Counted from the stretch's first letter, positions 43,610-53,820 are shown. The stretch is DNA of 64,000 nt from Lachnospiraceae bacterium A4 (GCA_000403215.2 KE159536.1:66227-130226), one strand, 5' to 3'. Numbers and translations: made by a program. The notes: generated by a model from the letters alone, not told the origin.

Positions 43610-44350
43610 ATGTTGTACAATGTAGTAGTAAACGACTGGGACGAGACTACCTATGTCCCGACGGCACTTGGAAACGCCCTGCTTGCGGCGGTGATTGTGG
43701 TACTGCTTGTGGCTGCGGTCACATTTGCGCGGCTTCATATTCGGATACAAAAGCAGGCGCATAAAGGCGACAAAAAAGACGGCAGTCTGGTAAATGCAGA
43801 AGGTAGCAGAAGCGGGAAGATGACAATCCGGCAGCTCGTGTTCTGCGCAATGGCAGTTGCCCTCGGCACGGTGCTCTCGAACATCAAACTCTTTCACTTT
43901 CCGACGGGCGGTTCGATCACGCTGCTGTCCATGCTGGTTGCCTGCCTGCCCGGATATTTCTTCGGGCTTGGCGCAGGGCTGATGACCGGGCTTGCATACG
44001 GCGTCCTGCAGCTTGTGGCAGACCCTTATGTTTTGTATCCAATGCAGCTTGTGATGGATTATCTGCTGGCATTTGGCGCGCTTGGGCTGTCAGGGCTTTT
44101 CTCCAATGCCAGGAATGGGCTGCTCAAGGGCTATATTGTGGGTGTGCTGGGGCGCTATGTGTTCACCGTGGCGTCGGGCTGTATCTTCTTTGCCTCGTAT
44201 GCATGGGAGGGCTGGAACGTGCTTCCGTATTCAATGGTGTACAATGGCATTTATATCTTTGCGGAGGCTGGCGTGAGCATCGTGGTGCTTCTGCTCGTGC
44301 CGGTGAAGGAGGCGATTGGCAGGATTAGAAGGCTCGCTTTAGAAGGATAA
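43610..44350 (+). CDS. thiT: ECF thiamin transporter S component
   Basis: 246 aa. The first 75 residues hold one membrane helix (about 18-38) and a polar linker, an extension beyond the usual ThiT. The rest is the six-helix S-component: QLVFCAMAVALGTVLSNIKL, GGSITLLSMLVACLPGYFFG, then YGVLQLVADPYVLYPMQLVM and DYLLAFGALGLSG, with the Trp, Tyr and Asn positions used for thiamin binding in ThiT. It works with a shared ECF module encoded elsewhere. Regulation by the TPP riboswitch supports the assignment. ATG 43610 was chosen for GAAGGAGG directly upstream. Confidence 0.9.
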   Translation: MLYNVVVNDWDETTYVPTALGNALLAAVIVVLLVAAVTFARLHIRIQKQAHKGDKKDGSLVNAEGSRSGKMTIRQLVFCAMAVALGTVLSNIKLFHFPTGGSITLLSMLVACLPGYFFGLGAGLMTGLAYGVLQLVADPYVLYPMQLVMDYLLAFGALGLSGLFSNARNGLLKGYIVGVLGRYVFTVASGCIFFASYAWEGWNVLPYSMVYNGIYIFAEAGVSIVVLLLVPVKEAIGRIRRLALEG

Positions 44351-44536
44351 AGCATTTCCAAAAGCATTCCCGGTGTCATTCTGCAATTGATTTTTTCGCA
44401 GGAGTTGCGTATAATAAAGAGAACAGGGGTCTTATAAATTGGAAGAATTTCAAATAGGAAGCACTCCAATGATAAAGCGAAAGAGCGGTTGATATAGGAA
44501 TGGACATAGTAGTAGAAATAAAACAGGAGGGATGCT

Positions 44537-47500
44537 ATGTACAGAAGAATGATATCGGGAATGCTGGCAGTTGCAATGACATTTCAGATGTGTGCAGGAA
44601 CTGTGCATGCCGCGGGAAATGCCAAACAGGTCACATCACAGCCAGCAGGTACAGAACTATTCGTCATGCAAGAGCAGGCAGAGGAAATGGCAGCGGTCGA
44701 AAGCGCGGCAGATTTCATGCCGGAGACAAGCACTGAAACAAATAAAGAAACAAGCGCGGAAGAGAATACAGAAGGAAACGCAGATGCAACGAACGATAAA
44801 AATACCGATACAACGATAGATGAAAATACCGAAACAAGCATCGAAGCAAGTACGGAGACTGTCACTGCGGAAACGACAGAGCCTGCAACAGACCTCAGCA
44901 CAGAAGCCGAGACTGAAAGCACACAAGAGTACGGCACAGAGTCCATGCCTCCAGAACAGCCTGTGGACGCTGCCTTTGCGGAGAGCAAGACGCTCACAGC
45001 CTCCGTCAGTACGTTACAAACAGAGGACAGCGAGGAGGAGGCGTATGAGGAGGGAAATCCTGATTTCATGTTTCAGGCGGGCGGCTTTCAGGTGATGGAC
45101 TCCAGCGGGGACGGGCGAAGCTGTGTGTATGGGGCGGACGAGGACCGTGCCAAGCTGCTCGCCCAAGGGGACTTGGAGCAGCTTGCGTCCGAGCTGTACA
45201 CTGCCTTGAAGAATCGGGAAACTACCATTCAAGTGCGTGATTATGGATTTTATAATGATAAACCAGAGGATACGCAGCAGCTTTTAATGCTGTACTATGC
45301 GGTGGTAAATGACCATCCGGATTTGTATTATGTGCGGACAGGATATAAAAAGAGCTATCTGACAAGCTCGAAGCTCATCACCAAAATATCCCCCAGCTAC
45401 TATACAGACATTGACGACAGCGCTTTTCAGGAGGGCGTGCAGCGCGCAAAAAAGGCGGTGTCAGCGGATATGGATGACTTGCAGACAGCAATCGCACTCC
45501 ATGACTATATTGTGCTGAACTGTGAATATGACAAAGAGCGTCTGGCAGACAAGACAATCCCGGCGGTGTCGTATGGCGCTTACGGCGTGCTGGTAAACCA
45601 GATTGCAGTCTGTCAGGGCTATGCACTCGCCTATAAATACCTGCTGAATGAATTTGGCATCAACAGCTATATTGTGACAAGCGACAAGATGAACCACGCG
45701 TGGAATCTCGTGGAGATTGACGGCGCTTTGTACCAAGTTGACGCGACATGGGACGACCCGACATGGGACAAACCCGGACAGGTGCGCCACTCGTATATGC
45801 TCCAGTCGGACGAAGAATTTCAAAAAAGCTATTATGAGCACAGCAGCCATCACGACTGGTATGTGACCAAGGGCAGCGGAATTGTGGACCTTCAGGCAGA
45901 CGGCACCGCGTATGACAATGCATTTTGGAAAACAGTGCGCTCGCCGCTTGTGTATGACAGCAGCGCAGCAGACGGACAGTACTATTATGTTACGGACAAA
46001 AAGCAGCTCGAGGGCAGGGTGTATGCTCACGACGCCGAGGGAAGCAGAATTGGTGAGGCGGATATGCTGCTCACGCTCGACACGCCCTATTCTGGACTGG
46101 CGCTGGACGGAAACAGGCTGTATTTTAATGACAATAAAACCATCTCCTACATTGATGTGACCGAGGAGGACTGCGGGAGCGTGGTGCGCTATGCGCTCGC
46201 AGAGGAGGAGCAAGATAATATTTATGGTTTTACCAAGGACAACAATACCATATACTATGCAAAAAGGGCTTCTTATAACATATCGGGAAACAGCCCGCTC
46301 TATTCCTTTGATGAATCTAAGACCTGTACCGTCACGTTTCAGGAGAGAGACGGCACAGTCCTTGAAACGCGCAGCGTCGCGGAGGGAAGTTATGCGGCAC
46401 CGCCTGACGGACTGGAAATCCCCCAAGGGTATGAGTTTTCAGGCTGGGAGGGGAACTACTGCGATGTGAGGCAGGACGAGACTGTCACGGCGGTATACAC
46501 ACCGGTTCCGTATACGATTACCTATGAGCTGGGAGAGGGCACGAATTCCCTCAGCAATGTGGAGGAATATACGGTTGAGACTGCCCTGCGCCTGGAGGCG
46601 CCTTCAAAAACGGGATATGATTTTGAGGGCTGGTATACAGATGCTCAGTATCGTGAGCAGGTGACTGCCATCGAGCAGGGAACAACGGGCGATGTTGTAT
46701 TGTATGCAAAATGGTCGCCCGCACAGTACAAGATCACCTATGAACTGGGCGGCAAGGCGGACAATGCAGCCAATCCCGCGCAGTACACGTTCGAGACAGA
46801 CACAATCCGTCTGGCAGCGCCCAGACGGGCAGGGTATGTATTTAACGGCTGGTTTGCGGATTCGGCGCATCTGGTTGCGGTGGCGGATATTCCTGCGGGC
46901 AGTACAGGCGACATGAGCCTGTATGCAGACTGGTCGGTGATTCCATATCAGATTACCTATGAGCTGAATGAGGGCACAAACAGCCCTGAGAACCCAGTGA
47001 CATATGATGTGGCGGCAGAGGAGCTTGTGCTGCACGCACCGTCGAGGGCGCACTATAACTTTGAGGGCTGGTTTGCAGACGACGGGTTTACGCAAAAAGT
47101 CGAGCGTATCCGAACAGGAAGCACGGGCGATATGATGCTGTATGCAAAATGGGTGCGAAAACCCGTGTACGAGGTACGTTTTTTTGACCATCATGGAAAA
47201 CTGCTCACCGCGTCAAAGATTGAGCAGGGCGACAGCGCTGCCGCACCTGCGCCGCCGGACGCCGAAAAAGGGTACCAGTTTGAGAAATGGGATAAGAACT
47301 ACACAAATGTTCAGAAAGCTCTTGATATTACGGCAGTGTTCAGCCCGATTGTGTACCACATTGAGTATGAACTAAACGGCGCAGAGGATACGGGGGGAAA
47401 TCCAGACACCTACACGATCGAAACAGCGGACGTCACACTGGCAGCGCCGAGGCATGGGAATACGAATCTTGCCTTTGCAGGCTGGTATTGCGACCAGACA

Positions 47501-48850
47501 TTTCAGGAACGGATTACTTCTATAGAAAAGGGCAGTACAGGAGACCGCACGCTCTATGCGAAATGGGATACCGCTTGGCCGGTCAATATCGGAACAGCGG
47601 ACGGACTGACCATTGAGGAGATGGCAGTGCCCTACAAAAAAGGAAAAGTGCAAAAGCCCGTGCCGACAGTTTTGTGGAATGGGAGAAAGCTTGCCAACAA
47701 GAAGGATTTTACAGTGGCGTATGCCGAGGCGCCCTCAGCGGTTGGCGGGTATGAGGTGCTCCTCACCGGCAAGGGGGATTTTAACGGGACAGCCAAGACC
47801 ACCCTGCGCATTGTGGACACGTCAAGCATGACCTCCATGAGCAAGGTGAAGGTGGCAAAGAAGATTGCCGAACAGGTCTACACGGCTGGCGGCAACCGTC
47901 TTGACGAGGAGATGGTAGTCTTAGAGCATGGCACAAACCAGCTTGCAGCAGGCACGGACTATGAGTTTGTACAGCATGAATACAACGGCGCGGGCACGTA
48001 CTATGTGCCAATCCGCGGCACAGGAGAGCAGTATGCCGGCGAGATGACGACAAAGTTCCAGATTAAGCCGCGCCCGATTGACGACAGTGCCATCGAAGTC
48101 TGGTTTGAGCAGGAGGGAGAGACACAGCCTTACGAGAAGGACGGGGCGCAGCCTAAGCTTGTCCTCTGCTATGACGGGGAGATTTTGGCAGAAAATATTG
48201 ACTATACACTGAGCTACAAAAATAATAAAAAGATCGGCAAAACTGCCACTGTGACAGTGAAGGGCAAAAACAACTTTAGCGGAAAGCGCACACTGACCTA
48301 CACCGTGGGCAGGGGACGCATCGAAACGGTGTCAGTCTCCGTGCCAGATCAGGTCGCAAGCAGTAAAAAGGGCGGCTTTGTGAGCGTGCCAGTGCTGACA
48401 GACACGAACGGAAAGAAGCTCCGGGCAGGAAAGGACTACGACAGCAGCGTTATCTACAAGTGCGGCGGGAAGGTGCTGGACAGAAAGAAGGATAAACTTC
48501 CGTCCGGTGCCGTGGTGACAGTCGAGCTGGCTGTGATTGGCAAGGGAAATTACGAAGGAATGCTGCATGTCACAGCTACATATAAAATTTATGGGGCGAA
48601 CAAAAAGCTGTCGAAGGCAAAAGTGACGCTCAACCATAAACAATACTTTACGGGCAGCAGTGTTACACTGGCGCCAGAAGATCTGACCGTCACGGTCGGC
48701 GGCGCGGTGCTGTCGAAGAACGACTACGAGATTCTCCCAGACAGCTATGTCAATAATTACAAAAAGGGCACCGCAAAGGTAACACTTCGCGGCAGGGGCG
48801 AGTACGGCGGCACCAAAGTTGTGAGTTTTAAAATCTATGAACGGAAATAA
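44537..48850 (+). CDS. Large secreted protein: transglutaminase-like domain and InlB-type repeats
   Basis: 1437 aa. A signal peptide (about 1-25, ending VHA). A Thr/Glu-rich stalk (about 50-150, repeated T-E-T motifs). A transglutaminase-like domain with a readable triad Cys359 (AVCQGYALAY), His387 (MNHAWNLVEI) and Asp402 (VDATWDDP). A region of short beta repeats (about 480-590). Then six repeats of about 60-75 aa, four or more of the Listeria-Bacteroides/InlB type (YTITYELGEGTNS, FEGWYTDAQY, LYAKW), and finally several Ig-like modules with GKGDFNGTAKTTL-type motifs. No sorting signal is seen at the C-terminus. Probably a cell-surface or matrix protein that acts on peptides or cross-links proteins. 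ATG 44537 follows CAGGAGGG. Confidence 0.8.
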   Translation: MYRRMISGMLAVAMTFQMCAGTVHAAGNAKQVTSQPAGTELFVMQEQAEEMAAVESAADFMPETSTETNKETSAEENTEGNADATNDKNTDTTIDENTETSIEASTETVTAETTEPATDLSTEAETESTQEYGTESMPPEQPVDAAFAESKTLTASVSTLQTEDSEEEAYEEGNPDFMFQAGGFQVMDSSGDGRSCVYGADEDRAKLLAQGDLEQLASELYTALKNRETTIQVRDYGFYNDKPEDTQQLLMLYYAVVNDHPDLYYVRTGYKKSYLTSSKLITKISPSYYTDIDDSAFQEGVQRAKKAVSADMDDLQTAIALHDYIVLNCEYDKERLADKTIPAVSYGAYGVLVNQIAVCQGYALAYKYLLNEFGINSYIVTSDKMNHAWNLVEIDGALYQVDATWDDPTWDKPGQVRHSYMLQSDEEFQKSYYEHSSHHDWYVTKGSGIVDLQADGTAYDNAFWKTVRSPLVYDSSAADGQYYYVTDKKQLEGRVYAHDAEGSRIGEADMLLTLDTPYSGLALDGNRLYFNDNKTISYIDVTEEDCGSVVRYALAEEEQDNIYGFTKDNNTIYYAKRASYNISGNSPLYSFDESKTCTVTFQERDGTVLETRSVAEGSYAAPPDGLEIPQGYEFSGWEGNYCDVRQDETVTAVYTPVPYTITYELGEGTNSLSNVEEYTVETALRLEAPSKTGYDFEGWYTDAQYREQVTAIEQGTTGDVVLYAKWSPAQYKITYELGGKADNAANPAQYTFETDTIRLAAPRRAGYVFNGWFADSAHLVAVADIPAGSTGDMSLYADWSVIPYQITYELNEGTNSPENPVTYDVAAEELVLHAPSRAHYNFEGWFADDGFTQKVERIRTGSTGDMMLYAKWVRKPVYEVRFFDHHGKLLTASKIEQGDSAAAPAPPDAEKGYQFEKWDKNYTNVQKALDITAVFSPIVYHIEYELNGAEDTGGNPDTYTIETADVTLAAPRHGNTNLAFAGWYCDQTFQERITSIEKGSTGDRTLYAKWDTAWPVNIGTADGLTIEEMAVPYKKGKVQKPVPTVLWNGRKLANKKDFTVAYAEAPSAVGGYEVLLTGKGDFNGTAKTTLRIVDTSSMTSMSKVKVAKKIAEQVYTAGGNRLDEEMVVLEHGTNQLAAGTDYEFVQHEYNGAGTYYVPIRGTGEQYAGEMTTKFQIKPRPIDDSAIEVWFEQEGETQPYEKDGAQPKLVLCYDGEILAENIDYTLSYKNNKKIGKTATVTVKGKNNFSGKRTLTYTVGRGRIETVSVSVPDQVASSKKGGFVSVPVLTDTNGKKLRAGKDYDSSVIYKCGGKVLDRKKDKLPSGAVVTVELAVIGKGNYEGMLHVTATYKIYGANKKLSKAKVTLNHKQYFTGSSVTLAPEDLTVTVGGAVLSKNDYEILPDSYVNNYKKGTAKVTLRGRGEYGGTKVVSFKIYERK

Positions 48851-48870
48851 TAGAAAGGGTACACGCAGGC

Positions 48871-50205
48871 ATGACACAGATACAATTACCTGAAAAAGTC
48901 AATTACATCATATCGCAGCTAGAGCAGGCAGGCTTTGAGGCATACGCAGTTGGCGGCTGTGTCAGGGATTGTCTGCTTGGCAGGCAGCCGAGCGACTGGG
49001 ACGTGACCACCTCCGCGAAGCCGCTTCAGGTCAAAGACGTATTCCGACATACGATTGACACCGGTATTCAGCACGGCACGGTGACTGTCATGTTAGACCA
49101 CGAGGGTTTCGAGGTGACAACCTACCGGCTTGACGGCGAGTACGAGGACAGCCGCCACCCCAGAGAAGTGATTTTTACGGCGAATTTAATAGAAGATTTA
49201 AAACGGCGGGACTTCACAATCAACGCCTTTGCGTACAACGACAAGAGCGGAATTGTCGATGCCTTTGACGGGATTAAAGATTTGTCTGAGGGCGTGCTTC
49301 GGTGCGTCGGCGATGCCTCCGAGCGGTTTGGCGAGGACGCACTGCGCATTCTGCGTGCAGTCCGCTTTTCGGCACAGCTGGGATTTTCGATTGCGGAGGA
49401 GACCAAGACCGCCATAAAACAGCTTGCACCCAGTCTCTGCCAGATCAGTGCAGAGCGCATACAGGCAGAGCTGGTGAAGCTTTTACTGTCAGACCATCCG
49501 GATTTTATGCGCGACGCCTATCTGCTTGGCATCACCAAGGCGGTGCTGCCGGAGCTGGACGTGGCGTTTGCGACGGCGCAGCACAATCCGCACCATCAGT
49601 ATACAGTGGGCGAGCACTTGATGCAGAGCCTTCTGCACATACAGGCTGACAAGAGCCTGCGGCTTGCGGCACTGCTGCACGACATTGGCAAGCCTGAGGT
49701 TAAGACCACGGACGAGCAGGGCATTGACCATTTTCACGGCCATGTGGAGGTGAGTGAGCAGATGGCAGCAGGAATACTCAGGCGGCTCAAGTTTGACAAT
49801 GATACGATGACAAAAGTACAGAAGTACATTCGCTATCATGACTACAAGCCGGAGCCCAATGCGCGGGCGGTGCGGCGCGCTGTGAATAAAATCGGCGCGG
49901 AGTACTTTCGGCCGGTGATGGCGCTGTGGCGCGCGGATACACTGGCGCAGAGCAGCTATGAGCGGCAGCAAAAACTTGCGCAGATTGATGCGGTGGAGCA
50001 GCTCTATACAGAAATTTTGGAGAGAAACCAGTGCATTTCCCTAAAGACGCTGGAAATCACAGGAAATGACCTGCTCGCACTGGGCGTACCCAAAGGAAAA
50101 CAGATCGGCGCGCTGTTAAATCAGCTCTTGGAGGACGTATTACAAGAGCCCGAACACAACACGCATGAATATTTAATGCAGAAAGCGCGCGAAATAGTGG
50201 AATAA
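48871..50205 (+). CDS. cca: tRNA CCA nucleotidyltransferase
   Basis: 444 aa. A class II nucleotidyltransferase head: GFEAYAVGGCVRDCLLGRQP, then SDWDVTTSA with the catalytic DxD, and RRDFTINAFAY. The neck/body binds the tRNA (ERFGEDALRILRAVRFSAQL). A C-terminal HD domain (LAALLHDIGKPEVK, HFHGHVEVSE) is present, so it may also have phosphohydrolase activity. It adds or repairs the 3' CCA of tRNAs. It starts 20 bases after the large secreted protein and ends in a terminator. Confidence 0.93.
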   Translation: MTQIQLPEKVNYIISQLEQAGFEAYAVGGCVRDCLLGRQPSDWDVTTSAKPLQVKDVFRHTIDTGIQHGTVTVMLDHEGFEVTTYRLDGEYEDSRHPREVIFTANLIEDLKRRDFTINAFAYNDKSGIVDAFDGIKDLSEGVLRCVGDASERFGEDALRILRAVRFSAQLGFSIAEETKTAIKQLAPSLCQISAERIQAELVKLLLSDHPDFMRDAYLLGITKAVLPELDVAFATAQHNPHHQYTVGEHLMQSLLHIQADKSLRLAALLHDIGKPEVKTTDEQGIDHFHGHVEVSEQMAAGILRRLKFDNDTMTKVQKYIRYHDYKPEPNARAVRRAVNKIGAEYFRPVMALWRADTLAQSSYERQQKLAQIDAVEQLYTEILERNQCISLKTLEITGNDLLALGVPKGKQIGALLNQLLEDVLQEPEHNTHEYLMQKAREIVE

Positions 50206-50209
50206 ACAA

Positions 50210-50264
50210 CCCCTCTGCCACATAAGATAGATTAAATCATTATCTGTGTGGAGGGGGATTTTTT
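50210..50264 (+). terminator. Terminator after cca, overlapping the next ribosome binding site
   Basis: CCCCTC...CCACA (from 50210) pairs with TGTGG-AGGGG (to 50256), followed by ATTTTTT. The right arm holds GGAGGGGG, the binding site of the GTG at 50265. CATAAGATA at 50221-50229 also fits a sigma-E or sigma-K -10, though no convincing -35 is seen. Confidence 0.6.
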
Positions 50265-51254
50265 GTGAACGACAAGGCAGTGAATGTGCTGGAACAGTAT
50301 GATATGACGGTCAACCGCACCTTTAAAGGGCGCGGAACCATTATCTGTGATACAGATCAGGGAATGCGTGTGCTCAAAGAGTATCGGGGGAGGACGGAGA
50401 AGCTCGAGCTTTTGTTCCAATTGCAGGGCAAGCTCAAGGACAGTCTGCGGACAGACACCCTCATTCGGACAAAGGAGGGGGCGCTGTTTGTGAAGGACAT
50501 CGACAACAGCGTGTACATATTAGAAGAGCAGGTTGAGGGAAAAGAGTGCAGCTACAAGAATGAGGAGGATATTGTCAAGGCGTGCGGCGCGATGGCAAAG
50601 CTGCATCTGAAATTCATGACGCCGCAGTCGGAAAAAATATGCGTGATGCCAGTCTTTTTCTATGCCGACGAGATGGAGCGTCATACCATCGAGTGCAAGC
50701 GCGTGCGCAATTATCTGAGAAAGCTGCATAATAAGACAGAGTTTGAGCGTGCGCTTTTAAAAGAGTATGATTATTTTCTGGAGAAGGCCGTGGCGGTGAC
50801 AAGGCGTGCCAGAGAGGAGTCTCAGGCGGAGTACGAAGCGTATGTCAACAGCAACGGACTCTATTGCCACGGCGATTACCAGTATCACAATGTCATATTT
50901 GGCAAAGGCAGCGGCGGCGCCTACACAGGGATTGTCAACCTTGAGCACTTTGCGCATGACGCAGGCGCGCGGGACTTTTATCTATTATTTCGGAAAATTT
51001 CGGAAAAGTGCGACTGGTCACTCGACATGGCGCAGAGTATGCTCGACGCCTACCAGAACCGCAGGGTGTTTCCGCCGATTGAGTGGCGGAGTCTGTGCCT
51101 GCGCCTAGAATACCCTGAGAAATTCTGGAAAATTATTAACTTTTATTACAATTCCAGAAAGTCGTGGATGCCAAACCGCAACTATGATAAACTTGAAAGC
51201 CTGATTCGGCAGGAGAAAAACAGGGAAAAGCTGTTAAACAAGTTCTTTTCATAA
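50265..51254 (+). CDS. CotS-family spore coat kinase-like protein
   Basis: 329 aa. An aminoglycoside-phosphotransferase/CotS-type kinase fold: an N-terminal lobe with Lys in MRVLKEYRGR, the catalytic loop LYCHGDYQYHNVIF, and a metal-binding segment reading IVNLEHF where other members have an Asp. The GTG start at 50265 has GGAGGGGG seven bases upstream. In CotS proteins the activity is unclear; they are made late in the mother cell and sit in the spore coat. The upstream CATAAGATA could be a sporulation promoter. No other coat gene is adjacent. Confidence 0.8.
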   Translation: MNDKAVNVLEQYDMTVNRTFKGRGTIICDTDQGMRVLKEYRGRTEKLELLFQLQGKLKDSLRTDTLIRTKEGALFVKDIDNSVYILEEQVEGKECSYKNEEDIVKACGAMAKLHLKFMTPQSEKICVMPVFFYADEMERHTIECKRVRNYLRKLHNKTEFERALLKEYDYFLEKAVAVTRRAREESQAEYEAYVNSNGLYCHGDYQYHNVIFGKGSGGAYTGIVNLEHFAHDAGARDFYLLFRKISEKCDWSLDMAQSMLDAYQNRRVFPPIEWRSLCLRLEYPEKFWKIINFYYNSRKSWMPNRNYDKLESLIRQEKNREKLLNKFFS

Positions 51255-51322
51255 AAAGGTTGTATCAAAGCCAAAAAGCCGTTATAATAGGTTTACGTAA
51301 AGAGGAAAGAAGATGGAAGAAG

Positions 51323-52138
51323 ATGCAGAAACAGGATAAAAAACAAGTTAAGATCGCCCTCGCACAGACAACAATCTGCTGGGAGGCGAAGGAGGAGAAC
51401 TATAGAAAGGCTGAAAAGCGGCTTCAGGACGCAGTGATGCAGGGCGCCCGCGCCGTATTTTTTCCGGAGATGAGTTTTACGGGATTTTCCATGAATACCA
51501 GCGCCACGAAGGAGTGTGATGCGCAGACCGTATCGCGCATGAAGGCGCTCGCAAGGAAGTACCGGCTCTGTATCGGCTTTGGCTGGGTCAAGGACTGCAC
51601 GGCAGTGTGCGGCAAGTGCGAAAACCATTATACCATCGTGGACAGGGAAGGCAGTGTCTGCTCAGATTATGCAAAACTTCATCCTTTTTCCTATTCTGGG
51701 GAGGATGAGAAGTTTCAGGGCGGCAGCGCTGTTTCCTATTTTGCGCTGGACGATATTTTGTGCAGCAGCGTGATTTGCTATGATCTGCGCTTCCCAGAGC
51801 TGTTTCAGATTTTGTCAGAGAAGGCGCATGTTATCATCGTGGCGGCAAACTGGCCGGCGAAGCGCAGTGCGCATTGGAAAGCGCTCTTGCAGGCGCGCGC
51901 GATTGAGAACCAAGTGTACATTCTTGCGGTCAACTGCGTCGGCAGCATCGGCGAAAGCTGGTACACAGGTGACAGTTGTGTCATCAATCCTGACGGCAGC
52001 GTGCGGGCATGCCTGTCTGGCAGTGAGGGAATGATTTACTATGAACTGGCGGACGATGCCGCGTACTACCGCTCGGCATTTCCGGTGAAGCAGGACAGGC
52101 GGAAAGCGCTGTACGCCAGCCTTAACGCCCTTTCATAA
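51323..52138 (+). CDS. Carbon-nitrogen hydrolase (nitrilase superfamily)
   Basis: 271 aa. The catalytic Glu-Lys-Cys set is visible: Glu in AVFFPEMSFTGFSM, Lys in YAKLHPFSYSGEDEKF and Cys in SSVICYDLRFPELF. Full length for omega-amidase-type members. The KLHPFSYSGED context resembles omega-amidase/NIT2-like proteins that hydrolyse small amides; the substrate is uncertain. ATG 51323 follows GGAAGAAG; an upstream in-frame GTG-type start is less likely. Confidence 0.88.
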   Translation: MQKQDKKQVKIALAQTTICWEAKEENYRKAEKRLQDAVMQGARAVFFPEMSFTGFSMNTSATKECDAQTVSRMKALARKYRLCIGFGWVKDCTAVCGKCENHYTIVDREGSVCSDYAKLHPFSYSGEDEKFQGGSAVSYFALDDILCSSVICYDLRFPELFQILSEKAHVIIVAANWPAKRSAHWKALLQARAIENQVYILAVNCVGSIGESWYTGDSCVINPDGSVRACLSGSEGMIYYELADDAAYYRSAFPVKQDRRKALYASLNALS

Positions 52139-52154
52139 AGAAAAAGGTGAGAGT

Positions 52155-53708
52155 ATGAACAAAAGTTTGCATAAAAAAGAGATCAATAAAAAAGAGATGA
52201 ATAAAAAAACAATGAAGCATAGCGCAATCCTTGCCGCTGTGATGCTGGCAGCAGCGCTTGCATTGACAGGCTGCGGGCAGTACGCCAGCCAGTTTACAGC
52301 GCTCTTGACCAGCCAGCCAGCGGACAGTACCGCGGAGCAGGCAGAGGCGGAGACTGCTGCTGATGATATGAGCAGGAGCGGCATCTACGACTCGGAGGAC
52401 GCGGCAGTCGTGGTCAAAAAGGACTTGGAGGCAAAGACAGTACAGTTCCAGAACATCGCGTCATCGAGACGGTATACACTGACGTATGACGGTACGACAA
52501 CAGTATATGACAAGAACGAGCAGGCGCTTTCGATGGAGCAGTTAAAAGAGGGAAGCATCGTCACTGTGCGCTTTTACAAGCCGCGCAAGGCACTGGCATA
52601 TGTCAGGGAGAACCCTGACTGCATCAGCTATCATAATGTGAGCGGATACAGTATGGATTTGAGCAAAGGAACGATTGCGCTCGGCAATGAGCTCTACAAC
52701 ATCAGCAGCCATGTCGTCGTCGCGTCGGGCGGCAGGGAGACGGACATGATGGAGGTAAGCCCGATGGACGAGTTCAGTGTGTGGGGCTACAAAAATATGA
52801 TTTACGGGCTTCATGTCGAGAAGGGGCACGGCTATCTGCGCCTGCAAAATCAAGATTATTTTGTGAACGGCTGGATTGATGTCGGAGATAGCGTAATTCG
52901 GAAAATAACAGATGATATGCTTCTGACTGTGCCGGAGGGGACGCACACCGTGACGGTCAGCCACAAGGGCAGCAGTGCCACACAGGAGATTACATTTGCC
53001 AGAAATGAGGAGATGGCATGGGATTTGGGAGAAGTCGAGATTACGGTCGTTCAGAAGGGGACAGTGATTTTCACGCTCAATCCGGTCACTGCGAAGGTGT
53101 CGATTGACGGCAGGGAGGTCAATGTGTCAAAGCCCGTCGAAATCGAGTACGGACTGCATCAGATGCGCATCACGGCAGACGGGTATGACACCGTCGCGCA
53201 GTACATACGGGTGGGCGAGCCCTCCGCGAACATCGCCGTAGAGCTGGAGAAGAGCGAGGAGAGTTCCTCTGAAAAATCCTCTGAAAAATCGTCTGGCAAA
53301 GCTTCTGACGACAAAGATCATGACAAAGATGACAATAAGGAAAAAGACGACGAGCAGACGACAAGCAAAAAGTACCAGTCCAAGTCCTCAGAGCCAGAGG
53401 ACGACGAGGACGATGAAAAGACGGACGAGGACGAAAAGAAGGACGAAGAAAAGAAGGACAATGAGAAGCATTACCTGTCCTCCTCCGAGAAATACAAAGT
53501 TTACATTGACGCCCCAGACGGCGTGGAAGCCTATCTCGACGGCAGCTATGTAGGTGTCACGCCTGTCAGTTTTAACAAAGAGCCGGGCTCCCATGTGGTG
53601 ACGCTCAGGAAGTCTGGTTACCAGACAAGGAGTTATACGTTGCAGATTGATGAGGAGGAAAAGGACGTAAATTATTCATTTACAGACCTCATCAAAATAG
53701 AAGAATAG
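52155..53708 (+). CDS. Lipoprotein with two PEGA-type domains
   Basis: 517 aa. A basic N-terminus, a hydrophobic segment (about 25-36) and the lipobox ALTGC, so a membrane-anchored lipoprotein. Residues about 80-290 form a beta-rich region. A first PEGA-like domain (about 295-370; LNPVTAKVSIDGREV, GLHQMRITADGYDTV) is followed by a highly charged Lys/Asp/Glu/Ser linker (about 372-445) and a second PEGA domain (YKVYIDAPDGVEAYLDGSYV, GSHVVTLRKSGYQTRSY). The role is probably extracellular binding; the partner is unknown. ATG 52155 follows AAAAAGGTGAGAG. Confidence 0.8.
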   Translation: MNKSLHKKEINKKEMNKKTMKHSAILAAVMLAAALALTGCGQYASQFTALLTSQPADSTAEQAEAETAADDMSRSGIYDSEDAAVVVKKDLEAKTVQFQNIASSRRYTLTYDGTTTVYDKNEQALSMEQLKEGSIVTVRFYKPRKALAYVRENPDCISYHNVSGYSMDLSKGTIALGNELYNISSHVVVASGGRETDMMEVSPMDEFSVWGYKNMIYGLHVEKGHGYLRLQNQDYFVNGWIDVGDSVIRKITDDMLLTVPEGTHTVTVSHKGSSATQEITFARNEEMAWDLGEVEITVVQKGTVIFTLNPVTAKVSIDGREVNVSKPVEIEYGLHQMRITADGYDTVAQYIRVGEPSANIAVELEKSEESSSEKSSEKSSGKASDDKDHDKDDNKEKDDEQTTSKKYQSKSSEPEDDEDDEKTDEDEKKDEEKKDNEKHYLSSSEKYKVYIDAPDGVEAYLDGSYVGVTPVSFNKEPGSHVVTLRKSGYQTRSYTLQIDEEEKDVNYSFTDLIKIEE

Positions 53709-53779
53709 AAAAATTTATGACAAAATAGCCAAACCGTATTGAAATCCGCAAATTTTCAGTAAATTTTAGGTATTTTTTC

Positions 53780-53820
53780 TTGACAAAGCTAGGCTTTTCG
53801 CCTATAAATAAATATAGGCG
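53780..53820 (+). promoter_or_regulatory. hup promoter with a palindrome over the -10
   Basis: TTGACA (53780-53785) and TATAAA (53803-53808) are 17 bases apart. CGCCTATA (53799-53806) and TATAGGCG (53813-53820) form a perfect 8-bp inverted repeat over the -10 and start region, a possible operator or a 5' RNA stem. Confidence 0.75.

Noticed and set aside
45461..46426. Long antisense open frame (about 320 codons) opposite the transglutaminase/InlB gene
   Set aside because: The opposite strand encodes clear domains with a catalytic triad. The antisense frame has no family, no ribosome binding site and arises from codon bias. Similar frames opposite the genes at 24737, 32928 and 29206 were dropped for the same reason.
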